A DNA stretch of 32,858 bases from a virus: the IMG/VR virus record IMGVR_UViG_3300027906_000072, positions 1 through 32,858 of that record; one strand, given 5' to 3'. The notes beneath the pieces are model-generated. The model made no database searches, had not been told where the DNA came from, and saw only the letters and a list, made by a program, of their open reading frames with translations. Positions 16,779 to 24,416 of this stretch are shown in pieces (position 1 is the stretch's first letter; every line of letters starts with the position of its first letter). Position numbers and translations under genes: made by a program.

Positions 16779-17644
16779 TAACACCTTCTCCACGAGGAAT
16801 AAGCCTCGCTGGAATTATTCCTCTTTCTGGTTGGAAAAACTCGTTTGATTTCCCTTGGCCTGACTATTTGCAACCGTTAAGGGAAGGTTTTTTGGCAATC
16901 GAAAGATCCGTTCATGAGTGTGCCCTAGCCGGCTGTGACACCATTTGGGTTGTCTGTAACGATGATGTGGCACCTTTAATTAGGAAGAGAGTGGGAGACT
17001 ACGTTATGTCCCCGAGATATTTTCAGGAAAAAGATTTTGTAAAAAGAAAAGATTATCACGAAAAATGGATCCCAGTATTCTATACTCCGATAAACCAAAA
17101 AGATAGAAACCGCCGCGATTCTTTGGGTTGGTCTGTTTTGCACGGCGCCTTAACTGCTTTTAAAATTTCTCACAACATGAGTAAGTGGGTTTGTCCTACA
17201 AAATATTATATTTCTTTTCCATATGGTATTTATAATCCAGAAATAGTCACAAAGAATAGGGCTTTAATCAGAGGCCGCGAATCAATATTTTTGGCCCACA
17301 AAGACGAGACAGTTAAGGATAAAAAGTATTTAGGCTTCACCCTGTTTCCTAGCCAATGGGTTGAATTAAAGAGGCATATAAAGAACTCTTGCACCGGGGG
17401 CTCTAGAATATTACCACCCCAGGAACGATGGTCTAGTCGTAATTTTACCCTTGACAAAATCTTTAATAATGATATAATGAATATAGATAAAAAATTAGAA
17501 ATCATAGAATACTACGACATGGACACCTGGCAAAATTTAAAAAATTATTATAGCTCCAAAATAAAAATACCGAGACCTACTAGAAAATTTATGAAACCTT
17601 ACACTTTTGATAGCAAAGGACAAGATGAATACGAAATACATTGA
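16775..17644 (+). CDS. GT-A fold nucleotidyltransferase-like protein
   Basis: The N-terminus GISLAGIIPLSGWKNSF (8-24) resembles the first strand and Gly loop of sugar/nucleotide NTP-transferases. It is followed by PLREGFLAIERSVHECALAGCDTIWVVCNDD, which fits the pattern of a helix, AGC-DTIWVV and an acidic pair closing the nucleotide-binding half. The region GWSVLHGALTAFKIS then WVCPTKYYISFPYGIY would carry the acceptor site. I have seen this architecture among uncharacterised marine phage proteins but know of no assigned substrate. It starts with TTG, GGAG being 8 nt upstream, and overlaps the preceding gene by 4 nt. A strong promoter for the next genes lies inside its coding region. It may activate a sugar or a modified nucleotide. 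Confidence 0.5.
   Translation: MITPSPRGISLAGIIPLSGWKNSFDFPWPDYLQPLREGFLAIERSVHECALAGCDTIWVVCNDDVAPLIRKRVGDYVMSPRYFQEKDFVKRKDYHEKWIPVFYTPINQKDRNRRDSLGWSVLHGALTAFKISHNMSKWVCPTKYYISFPYGIYNPEIVTKNRALIRGRESIFLAHKDETVKDKKYLGFTLFPSQWVELKRHIKNSCTGGSRILPPQERWSSRNFTLDKIFNNDIMNIDKKLEIIEYYDMDTWQNLKNYYSSKIKIPRPTRKFMKPYTFDSKGQDEYEIH
17451..17478 (+). promoter_or_regulatory. consensus sigma70 promoter inside the nucleotidyltransferase-like gene
   Basis: TTGACA (17451-17456), a 16-nt spacer and TATAAT (17473-17478), with an extended TGA before the -10, form a consensus-like promoter. It has exactly the geometry of the groEL promoter at 28588. It lies within the coding sequence, about 145 nt before the small ORF at 17625, and would drive that ORF and dnaE. 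Confidence 0.75.
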
Positions 17645-17828
17645 ATCCATATACAACGAAATCCCATACCAGATAAAAGCAATGGTGAATTTCCCAGATG
17701 CCTATATTTTCTTGACAAACGAGCAAGAAAATTTTATAATCAATTTGTTTGAAAATGAAAGACAATTGGTAAAAGAGACACTACTTGAAACAATTGATGA
17801 AATGAAAGGAATAGTAGATGAAATCTAG
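17625..17828 (+). CDS. small acidic protein upstream of the DNA polymerase III alpha gene
   Basis: This 67-residue protein is acidic and helical in its second half (NFIINLFENERQLVKETLLETIDEMKGIVDEI). ATG 17625 is chosen because AAAGGA (17615-17620) lies 4 nt before it; an in-frame TTG at 17607 has no such site. It overlaps the nucleotidyltransferase-like gene by 20 nt and the dnaE start by 11 nt. Translational coupling to the polymerase suggests it could be a polymerase partner, but there is no motif to support this. Confidence 0.6.
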   Translation: MNTKYIESIYNEIPYQIKAMVNFPDAYIFLTNEQENFIINLFENERQLVKETLLETIDEMKGIVDEI

Positions 17829-20800
17829 AGTCAAAAATTCAATACCATTTGTGGGTCTTCACGCCCATTCTGTCGCAGGTTCTCCCTTCGACGCCCTCGG
17901 TTACCCGCCAGATCATATGGATTTCGCATATCAAAACGGAATGGACGCGCTAGCACTTACAGACCATGGCAACATGAATGGTCTTGCTTGGCAAGTTTTG
18001 CACGCGAAAAAGATGCTCCAAGCAGGTAAAGAATTCAAGCCTATTTTTGGATGCGAAGCATACTTTATTCCGTCTGTTAAGAAATGGAAAAAAGAATATG
18101 ATGATGTCAAGGCAGCTTCAAAGAAAAAATCGGACTATGAGGCAGGCAATTCTGGCACCACAGTGGAGAATGAGGGAGCCTCAAAGAAGAAGATCAAGTC
18201 AATTTTAAATAGGCGCCGCCACCTCATCTTATTAGCCATGAACCAAACAGGACTACAAAACATCTTCAAAATGATTTCACAGTCTTACTCTGGAGATAAC
18301 TTTTATCGGTATCCCCGAGTCGACTATGATATGCTGCAAAAGCATAATGAAGGTGTTATAGCTGCCTCAGCATGCTTGGGTGGTATATATGCTGGGAATT
18401 ATTGGGAGAATCGAGACACAGGTCCTGATGCAATTCTTCACGCGATGAGGGAAACAACGCAGAATATGCAGTCCATCTTTGGGGATAGGTGGTATGGAGA
18501 ACTGCAGTGGAACAACGTCCCGGAGCAGCACGATCTCAATCAATATATTATCCAGATGCATCAGGAATTCGGAGTTGAACTCATCTCAACCGCTGATTCT
18601 CATTATTATAATGCGGATGTTTGGAAAGATCGAGAACTCTATAAACGACTAGGGTGGTTGGGCAAAGGCAAGCCAGATTACTTATCTGATGAACTTCCAC
18701 TCTCCGTCGAAGAAGTTGGATACGAACTATACCCAAAGAACGGTGACCAGATGTTCGAATCTTACAAGAAATATTCGAAAGAGTGCGGAGTGGAATATGA
18801 CGATAAATTGATTCTTGATTCAATTGCCAGAACTCATCAAATTGCTCACGATAGAATTGACACGTTCCTACCAGACAATACCGTCCGACTACCCGATTTC
18901 GTCGTCCCAGAGGGCTCAACCGCCGCTCAAACCTTGGCAGCGCTGTGTGTCGAGGGCCTTCGTTCTCTTGATTTACACACAAAGCCGGAGTATGTTACTC
19001 GTCTTAAACACGAGGTTGGCGTTATTGAGGAAAGAGGCTTCTCTAAATATTTCTTGACGATGAAGTCCATCGCCGATGTTGCAGTAGACAAGCAGCTAGT
19101 CGGAGCCGGTCGCGGTTCGGCTGCTGGGTCGCTTGTTGCATATGTTTTGAACATTACTCAAGTGAACCCTATTAAATACGGCCTTCAGTTCGAGAGATTT
19201 TTGACTAAGGGAGGCGCCGGATACCCAGATATCGATTATGATGTGTCTGACCCGATGGTTCTTAAAGAGATTCTAATTGACCAATGGGGAGATAACTCCG
19301 TTGTACCTATTACAAATTGGAACACGCTTCAGTTGCGGTCTCTCATCAAAGACATTTCTAAGTTCTATGGTATTGAATTCACTGAGGTTAACAATGTTAC
19401 TAGCAAGATGGTTTATGAAGCCACTCCGCTTGCAAAGAAAAAACATGGAATAACCGCCGGCGTTTATGTGCCAACATTCGAAGAGTTGATGGAATTTTCA
19501 GAGTCCTTGCAGAAGTTTTTACAAAAATATCCACATATTAAGACCCACATTGAAAAATTATATGGTCAAACACGGTCTGCCTCTCGCCATGCCGGCGGAG
19601 TTGTTGTAGGAGAAAACCTAGATCAGTGGATGCCACTTATCAATTCCGGAGGCGTCCGCCAAACGCCCTGGTCTGAAGGTCAAAATGTGCGACATCTTGA
19701 GCCAATGGGGTTCATCAAATTTGATATCCTTGGCCTTGCTTCCTTGCGAATGTTGGAAGGAGCCATCGAGCGTATCCTTAAACGACACCATGGGATGGTC
19801 AAGCCTACATTTGCGGATATTAAAGATTTTTATGATAAGAATCTACACCCAGAAAAGATTGATTTGGATGATAAGGAAGTTTGGCAAAATATCTTCCACA
19901 AAGGTAAGTGGGCTGGTATATTCCAATTTACTGAACCAGGCGCTCAGTCATTTTGCAAAAATGCGAAGCCAGATAATATCATTGACTTGTCTGCGATCAC
20001 TTCTATTTACCGACCAGGCCCATTGGGCGCGGGAGTGGATAGAAAGTATATTGGAGCAAAGTCAAACCCAGAGGATGTGGAGTATGTTAATAATCATGTT
20101 CGCGAAGTGACGGAAGAAACATACGGTTTCCTTATTTTTCAGGAGCAGATTGCTATGTTGGCTCACAAACTGGGCAAGGACCTATCCTTGGATGAAGGCA
20201 ACAAATTGAGAAAACTTCTAACAAAGAAAGGCACTGGCGAAGTCCAGACCCAGAAAGACAAGATCTTTGATAAGTTCAAGCGAGGGTGTTTGGAGAAAGG
20301 AATGAAAGACTATGAAGCTAGAGAACTTTGGGAAACTTTTGAATATTTTTCAGGCTATGGCTTCAATAAGTCTCACGCTGTATCCTATTGCGTGCTGTCT
20401 TATCAGTGTGCTTATCTTCTTAACTATTATCCTGCGGAGTGGCTTGCAGCTTTTTTAGATAAAGAACCAGAAACACGCAAAGAACGGGCCATTGCCACAG
20501 CTAAGTCCCTGGGATATATAGTTGAGCCTTTGAATATTAATACATCAGGAGCCAACTGGGAAATCAGTGAAGATGGTCAGACGCTTATTCAGCCTCTGTC
20601 ATCCATCAAGGGTCTCGGCATTAAAGCTATCGAACAAATTATTAATAATCGCCCGTTCAATACAATTGAGGAATTTCTCTTCCATCCGGATATAACTTAT
20701 TCTAAATTAAATAAAAAATCGATCCACGCTTTAACCTTGGCGCAAGCACTAAATATTTTAATGGATGACAGGTTCACAGGATTAAAACACTTCTGGACCG

Positions 20801-21252
20801 CGATATCAGAGAAGCGCCCACGGAAGGAGAAAAATTTAATTGAAAACATTAAATTGTATGCCCCGGAAGGAGATTTCTCAGAAGAGGAGAAGCTCGAACA
20901 TTTGGTTAATTTGACCGGGGTTTTTCCTATTAGCGCAGTTGTTACACCGAGAGTCAGACAAAAACTAGATGAACTTTACATTCCGCCCATTTCTGAGTTT
21001 GATCCTGAGCTTGGAGTCACTTGGTTTATCCCTCGCGAGTGCAAGTTGAAGAAGTCAAAAAACGGTAAGAACTTTTATGTCGTTAAGGTTATCGATGATA
21101 ATAACGAAGCAAGAGTGATACGTTGTTGGGGAGTGGACCCGGAGAGAGATATCGTACAAATTAATCGCCCATACATGGCTAGGTTAAATTATAATCAGCA
21201 GTGGGGATTTTCCACTTTTAGTATGAGAAAAATGTTTAAATTATTAGCTTAG
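17818..21252 (+). CDS. dnaE: DNA polymerase III alpha subunit, DnaE-type, with PHP domain
   Basis: This 1144-residue replicative polymerase is close to the length of E. coli DnaE (1160). The N-terminal PHP domain keeps likely metal ligands H15-x-H17, H50 (LTDHG), E80 (GCEAYF), H135, C186 and D260-x-H262 (ADSHYY), so it may have intrinsic nuclease activity. A Lys/Ser-rich insert lies at about 90-130. The palm contains GAGRGSAAGSL (429-439), PDIDYD with D471 and D473, and D636 in KFDILGL, which match catalytic D401, D403 and D555 of E. coli. YRPGPLGAG, LIFQEQ and GYGFNKSHAVSYC follow in normal order. A short C-terminal region has a weak OB-like strand. No epsilon exonuclease, clamp or clamp loader was seen nearby. 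Confidence 0.96.
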   Translation: MKSRVKNSIPFVGLHAHSVAGSPFDALGYPPDHMDFAYQNGMDALALTDHGNMNGLAWQVLHAKKMLQAGKEFKPIFGCEAYFIPSVKKWKKEYDDVKAASKKKSDYEAGNSGTTVENEGASKKKIKSILNRRRHLILLAMNQTGLQNIFKMISQSYSGDNFYRYPRVDYDMLQKHNEGVIAASACLGGIYAGNYWENRDTGPDAILHAMRETTQNMQSIFGDRWYGELQWNNVPEQHDLNQYIIQMHQEFGVELISTADSHYYNADVWKDRELYKRLGWLGKGKPDYLSDELPLSVEEVGYELYPKNGDQMFESYKKYSKECGVEYDDKLILDSIARTHQIAHDRIDTFLPDNTVRLPDFVVPEGSTAAQTLAALCVEGLRSLDLHTKPEYVTRLKHEVGVIEERGFSKYFLTMKSIADVAVDKQLVGAGRGSAAGSLVAYVLNITQVNPIKYGLQFERFLTKGGAGYPDIDYDVSDPMVLKEILIDQWGDNSVVPITNWNTLQLRSLIKDISKFYGIEFTEVNNVTSKMVYEATPLAKKKHGITAGVYVPTFEELMEFSESLQKFLQKYPHIKTHIEKLYGQTRSASRHAGGVVVGENLDQWMPLINSGGVRQTPWSEGQNVRHLEPMGFIKFDILGLASLRMLEGAIERILKRHHGMVKPTFADIKDFYDKNLHPEKIDLDDKEVWQNIFHKGKWAGIFQFTEPGAQSFCKNAKPDNIIDLSAITSIYRPGPLGAGVDRKYIGAKSNPEDVEYVNNHVREVTEETYGFLIFQEQIAMLAHKLGKDLSLDEGNKLRKLLTKKGTGEVQTQKDKIFDKFKRGCLEKGMKDYEARELWETFEYFSGYGFNKSHAVSYCVLSYQCAYLLNYYPAEWLAAFLDKEPETRKERAIATAKSLGYIVEPLNINTSGANWEISEDGQTLIQPLSSIKGLGIKAIEQIINNRPFNTIEEFLFHPDITYSKLNKKSIHALTLAQALNILMDDRFTGLKHFWTAISEKRPRKEKNLIENIKLYAPEGDFSEEEKLEHLVNLTGVFPISAVVTPRVRQKLDELYIPPISEFDPELGVTWFIPRECKLKKSKNGKNFYVVKVIDDNNEARVIRCWGVDPERDIVQINRPYMARLNYNQQWGFSTFSMRKMFKLLA

Positions 21253-21261
21253 GAGTATATA

Positions 21262-21426
21262 ATGAATTTATACACAATTGTGTTAAAGAACACAGATCAG
21301 AATTCGATAAAAAAACAAACTGTAAAAAAGATAACCTTCCCTGAGGCCGCCATGGTCGCAAATAAACTCAAAGCCAGTTTGGGTTTTGAGTGGGAAATCA
21401 CAAGTATCGTGAAAAAGGAGAAATAA
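21262..21426 (+). CDS. 54-residue hypothetical protein
   Basis: ATG 21262 to TAA 21424-21426, preceded by AGGAG (21251-21255) 6 nt upstream. The protein starts MNLYTIVLKNTDQNS and ends WEITSIVKKEK. It is basic, with two strands around one helix (FPEAAMVANKLKASLGFE). It fits exactly between dnaE and the transpeptidase-like gene, whose ATG follows the stop directly. No function is recognised. Confidence 0.65.
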   Translation: MNLYTIVLKNTDQNSIKKQTVKKITFPEAAMVANKLKASLGFEWEITSIVKKEK

Positions 21427-22083
21427 ATGGCTAGAGTAAAGGGACTGAACGCAAAAATTGTAGCAAATCAGTATAAACAAATTTTTGATAATAAGGGTTA
21501 TGCTTTTTTTGAAAATGGGGATTTCAATTTGAATATTGTAGGGGTCAGAAATGATTCTGGAGATGCCTCAAAATTTGATGATTTTATAATCATTCTGTAT
21601 AAAGATTCCGCACAGTGGGTATACGACGTTTACGCGGCAACTACGGAGCCTGGAACAAACATATTACGTCGACCAATAAAGGAAGTTAGACACAAAGGGA
21701 CAGCAATTTTGGTACCAGATCAATACCGATCTACTTATCGAATCGGTACCCACGGCGGCCGCAGAAAATATACTGCACTTTGCCAACGCGGAGGAAAGGT
21801 CCGAGTTGTCAGGGATAATAACAGAGATACAAAGCCAGACTACCACAATCCAGAGGAAACTGGATGGTTTGGGATCAATATCCATAAGCACTGGGGATCC
21901 GACGCGCGAATTAATACTGGCGGCGTATCTGCAGGCTGTCAGGTTTTTCAAAGTAGTAAAGACTTTTACGAGTTTATGGATACTTGTGAAAAAGCATCGG
22001 ATAAGTGGGGTAACAGCTTTACTTACACGCTTATTGAGGAAGTCGATTTAAAGAATTATGGATTGGAGTATGACATTGTCTAA
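21427..22083 (+). CDS. L,D-transpeptidase-like protein (candidate cell-wall enzyme)
   Basis: The 218-residue protein has a C-terminal segment GWFGINIHKHWG .. GGVSAGCQVF with H153, S168 and C171. This is the H...SxGC arrangement of YkuD-type L,D-transpeptidases, which use the Cys to cleave and form peptidoglycan cross-links. Upstream strands (WVYDVYAATTEPG, TAILVPDQYRSTYRIGTHG) also follow that fold's order. The usual second His and Arg after the Cys are not evident, and no signal peptide is present. It could therefore be a cytoplasmic endolysin awaiting a holin, a virion-bound wall enzyme, or a non-catalytic relative. The gene starts immediately after the 54-aa ORF and overlaps the dUTPase gene. 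Confidence 0.55.
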   Translation: MARVKGLNAKIVANQYKQIFDNKGYAFFENGDFNLNIVGVRNDSGDASKFDDFIIILYKDSAQWVYDVYAATTEPGTNILRRPIKEVRHKGTAILVPDQYRSTYRIGTHGGRRKYTALCQRGGKVRVVRDNNRDTKPDYHNPEETGWFGINIHKHWGSDARINTGGVSAGCQVFQSSKDFYEFMDTCEKASDKWGNSFTYTLIEEVDLKNYGLEYDIV

Positions 22084-22537
22084 AGAAGTAAGAATATTTA
22101 AGGTCAGAGAAAATTCAAAATTACCGTCGCGCGCTCATTCGACCGACGCTGGTATGGATCTATTCTATTGCCCCGATGGGGGCATAAAATTCACAACCCT
22201 ATTGCCTGGAGAATCAAAATTATTCTCAACAGGTCTAAAAATACAAGTACCCAGCAATCACATGCTTCAGATTATGAATAAATCTGGCATTGCCTCGAAA
22301 AGATCTTTGATTGTAGGCGCCTGTGTGGTCGATGAGGGATACACAGGAGAAGTGTTTGTAAACCTGCACAATATTGGAAAACACACACAAATAATTGAAG
22401 CCGGCAATAAATTAGCCCAAGGAGTTTTTGTAAAAATAGAAAAACCACCTTTCAAAGTAGTCAAAAACTCAGAAGATCTTTACGGAGAAGCCACCAGCCG
22501 CGGCACCGGGTCTCTTGGGTCAACTGGAGATACATGA
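22076..22537 (+). CDS. dut: dUTPase (deoxyuridine triphosphatase)
   Basis: This trimeric enzyme hydrolyses dUTP to dUMP, keeping uracil out of phage DNA and feeding dTMP synthesis. All five motifs are visible. They are STDAGMDLF, NKSGIAS, VVDEGYTGEVFVNLHN (catalytic Asp and Tyr), KLAQGVFVKI, and the C-terminal RGTGSLGSTG that closes over the active site. Total length of about 153 residues is typical. I prefer TTG 22076 (protein begins MSKEVRIFKV) because GGAG at 22065-22068 is 7 nt upstream. In-frame ATGs at 22058 and 22070 are alternatives; the longest gives 159 residues. It overlaps both neighbours by a few bases within the nucleotide-metabolism cluster. Confidence 0.95.
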   Translation: MSKEVRIFKVRENSKLPSRAHSTDAGMDLFYCPDGGIKFTTLLPGESKLFSTGLKIQVPSNHMLQIMNKSGIASKRSLIVGACVVDEGYTGEVFVNLHNIGKHTQIIEAGNKLAQGVFVKIEKPPFKVVKNSEDLYGEATSRGTGSLGSTGDT

Positions 22538-22779
22538 TGACGAGTTTTGCTAGAAAATTAAAGAGAAAACAACTTACTTTAGCAAGAAAACAATTTATGA
22601 AAGATTTTAAAAAATCAATGAAAAAGTTCAAGAGACAAGTTGTGTGTTCAATTTGCCAGAGGCCACCCGTTTCTGGTGAAAATATAGATGATTGGCACAT
22701 CGAAAAAAAGTCAAATAATATTGACTTAGTGTGCACAAGCTGCTACTCTGATAAAGGTGAGGACAAAAATAATGATTAA
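22534..22779 (+). CDS. small basic protein with a CxxC..CxxC zinc-binding site
   Basis: The first 35 of 81 residues are very basic and helical (KLKRKQLTLARKQ .. KKSMKKFKRQ). They are followed by C38-x2-C41 (VCSICQRPP), H55 and C67-x2-C70 (VCTSCY), a compact zinc-ribbon or HNH-like knuckle. Catalytic HNH residues after the first pair are not apparent, so a nucleic-acid-binding or transcription-associated role is more likely. The start overlaps the dUTPase stop (ATGA) and GGAG lies 4 to 7 nt upstream. It ends inside the start of the IMPDH/GMPR-like gene. Function unknown. Confidence 0.6.
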   Translation: MMTSFARKLKRKQLTLARKQFMKDFKKSMKKFKRQVVCSICQRPPVSGENIDDWHIEKKSNNIDLVCTSCYSDKGEDKNND

Positions 22780-23806
22780 AGACTCTTTGTGTTTTGACGA
22801 TGTTCTACTTGTGCCAAAAAGAAGCAATATCAACAGTAGAGATGAGATAAGTTTATCGACAGAATTAGGAAAATATAATTTTAGACTTCCAATAATTTCT
22901 AGCCCCATGGATACGGTAACTGAAGCCTCAATGGCAATCTCTATGTTCGCCGCTGGTGGCCTTGGGATAATTCACAGGTACAACTCTATCCCCGACCAGA
23001 AGATGATTGTGAGAAAAGTTTTCGAGCATCTCGAGGAGACAAACGACTCAAATGTCTCCCGAATCGCTGCCGCAATTGGCACGTCGAGTGATTTTCTTGA
23101 GCGCGCCCTTTGTCTCTTTGCCGCCGGGACGCGAATTTTGTGTATTGATGTCGCCCACGGCCACCACACTTTGGTAGAGAGGTCAATAAAGGCAATAAGG
23201 GACGCATTAGGCTCAGAGGTGACAATTGTTGCAGGAAATATAGCAACGCCCGAAGGGTTCAAAGACCTGTCGGATTGGGGTGCTGATGCAGTCCGTATTG
23301 GGATTGGTGGCGGATCTATATGTTCAACCCGAATACAGACTGGCCATGGAGTCCCTACTTTGCAATCAGTTTTAGACTGCAGAGATGCCGCAGACGCCTC
23401 AATAATCGCCGATGGGGGAATTAAAACTGCCGGCGATATTACCAAGGCCCTCGCCGCCGGCGCAGACATGGTAATGCTTGGGTCAATGTTGGCGGGATCT
23501 AAGCAGACTCCGGGAGAAATATTTCAGAGTAACGATAATAAGAAATATAAAGTATATAGGGGTATGGCCTCGCCCGAAGCCCAAATAGCTTGGAGGGGCC
23601 AAGCACGATCTCTAGAAGGTGTTTCAACGACTATAGATTATAAGGGATGCGTATCGGATATTCTATATAAGCTTGATAGAAATATAAAATCAGGCCTTTC
23701 ATACACAGGCGCCCGGAATCTTGCTGAATTTCGCCACAAAGCCGAGTTTATAAAACAAACCCCCTCTGGCCTACTTGAAAGTAAGACTCATATTTTAGCA
23801 AAATGA
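22772..23806 (+). CDS. IMP dehydrogenase / GMP reductase family enzyme
   Basis: This 344-residue TIM-barrel enzyme of guanine nucleotide metabolism has LCFDDVLLVP, LPIISSPMDTVTE, GGLGIIHR and DVAHGH in family order. The catalytic loop GGGSICSTRIQTGHGVP (active Cys about 184), IIADGGIKTAGDITKALAAGADMVMLGSMLAG and YRGMASPEA follow. There is no CBS-pair insert, and the mobile-flap Arg-Tyr dyad of IMPDH is not visible. Length and these absences favour GMP reductase (about 347 residues). The GVP after the Cys loop and the ending TPSGLLESKTHIL look more like IMPDH. The reaction direction cannot be settled by eye. ATG 22772 is chosen (AGG about 9 nt upstream); GTG 22757 is an alternative. Confidence 0.9.
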   Translation: MIKDSLCFDDVLLVPKRSNINSRDEISLSTELGKYNFRLPIISSPMDTVTEASMAISMFAAGGLGIIHRYNSIPDQKMIVRKVFEHLEETNDSNVSRIAAAIGTSSDFLERALCLFAAGTRILCIDVAHGHHTLVERSIKAIRDALGSEVTIVAGNIATPEGFKDLSDWGADAVRIGIGGGSICSTRIQTGHGVPTLQSVLDCRDAADASIIADGGIKTAGDITKALAAGADMVMLGSMLAGSKQTPGEIFQSNDNKKYKVYRGMASPEAQIAWRGQARSLEGVSTTIDYKGCVSDILYKLDRNIKSGLSYTGARNLAEFRHKAEFIKQTPSGLLESKTHILAK

Positions 23807-24126
23807 TGGAAGATAAAGTAAGGGTGGTATTTTCCTGTGAAGAACACTTATCAGCGCGCTTTAAAATAAGACTACAGTATGATAATTTACAGCAAACACA
23901 GTTTTTTAAATATATCATAAAGAAGTATTTAAAAAACGACCCTAGGATGATTCAGATAATTCAAGAGATTAAAGAAGAAAAAACAACAATGAGCAAAAAG
24001 AAGATTCATTCGTCAGCAAAAGAGCATGCATCCGCGGATGATTTAATGAAGAACCTAGGCCTGACGGATTCTGATAAAAACGAAATTTTTGATTTGATAG
24101 AAAATAGTTTGGAGGATTATGACTAA
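23803..24126 (+). CDS. small protein, possible ribbon-helix-helix N-terminus
   Basis: This 107-residue protein overlaps the preceding stop by 4 nt (ATGA). The first 50 residues (KVRVVFSCEEHLSARFKIRLQYDNLQQTQFFKYIIKKYL) have the strand-helix-helix shape of ribbon-helix-helix DNA-binding proteins. The middle is Lys/Ser-rich (MSKKKIHSSAKEHAS). The last 30 residues are acidic (DSDKNEIFDLIENSLEDYD). It is followed with overlap by the sigma region 4-like protein, so the two may be co-expressed regulators. This family is common in marine phages as a conserved hypothetical; DNA binding is inferred. Confidence 0.55.
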   Translation: MMEDKVRVVFSCEEHLSARFKIRLQYDNLQQTQFFKYIIKKYLKNDPRMIQIIQEIKEEKTTMSKKKIHSSAKEHASADDLMKNLGLTDSDKNEIFDLIENSLEDYD

Positions 24127-24334
24127 AAAAACAACTAAAAGTTGCTGCAAAAAAGAAGAGTGCCGATGTTGGATCGATTTTCCAGAAGACGACAATTGTA
24201 TAAACACAGCCATAGAAAAACACGGAGCAATGACTCTAGAGCAAATAGCTAAAAGGTTGGGAATATCTCTTGTTAGGGTCTCCCAAATAGAAAAAGCTGC
24301 TCTTAAGAAACTGTCAAAAAGGATAAAAATCTGA
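24119..24334 (+). CDS. small sigma70 region 4-like HTH protein with Cys-rich N-terminus
   Basis: The C-terminal half of this 71-residue protein, MTLEQIAKRLGISLVRVSQIEKAALKKLSK (38-67), matches the sigma70 region 4.2 helix-turn-helix that reads the -35 element. The N-terminal part has C9, C10, C15, C17 and C27, and could bind a metal. Regions 2 and 3 are absent, so it cannot be a complete sigma factor. It may act like an anti-sigma, appropriator or coactivator by occupying the beta flap, analogous in principle to small phage transcription switch proteins. It overlaps the preceding gene and is followed by an intergenic gap leading to the head-assembly genes, whose transcription it may influence. 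Confidence 0.75.
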   Translation: MTKKTTKSCCKKEECRCWIDFPEDDNCINTAIEKHGAMTLEQIAKRLGISLVRVSQIEKAALKKLSKRIKI

Positions 24335-24416
24335 CTTTAATCTCTTGAACAACTATTTATAATTGTATTGTAAGAATCTGTATTTTTACGCAAAATAAAC
24401 AAAGGAGAAATAAGTA
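24331..24416 (+). promoter_or_regulatory. intergenic region with weak promoter-like elements
   Basis: The 82-nt gap before the acidic protein gene holds CTGACT (24331-24336), TTGAAC (24345-24350) and a TATAAT (24358-24363). None has normal 16 to 18 nt spacing. A strong AAAGGAG Shine-Dalgarno precedes the ATG at 24417. A promoter read by a phage-modified polymerase is possible but not demonstrated. Confidence 0.3.

Noticed and set aside
22709-22740. TTGACT with a possible TACTCT -10 before the IMPDH/GMPR-like gene
   Set aside because: The -10 is poor, and the sequence encodes the conserved DLVCTSC part of the zinc-finger protein.
22972-23469. 165-codon open frame on the - strand inside the IMPDH/GMPR-like gene
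   Set aside because: It is fully antisense to a clearly recognisable enzyme. Its Ala/Ser/Pro-rich content is expected from the complementary codons.
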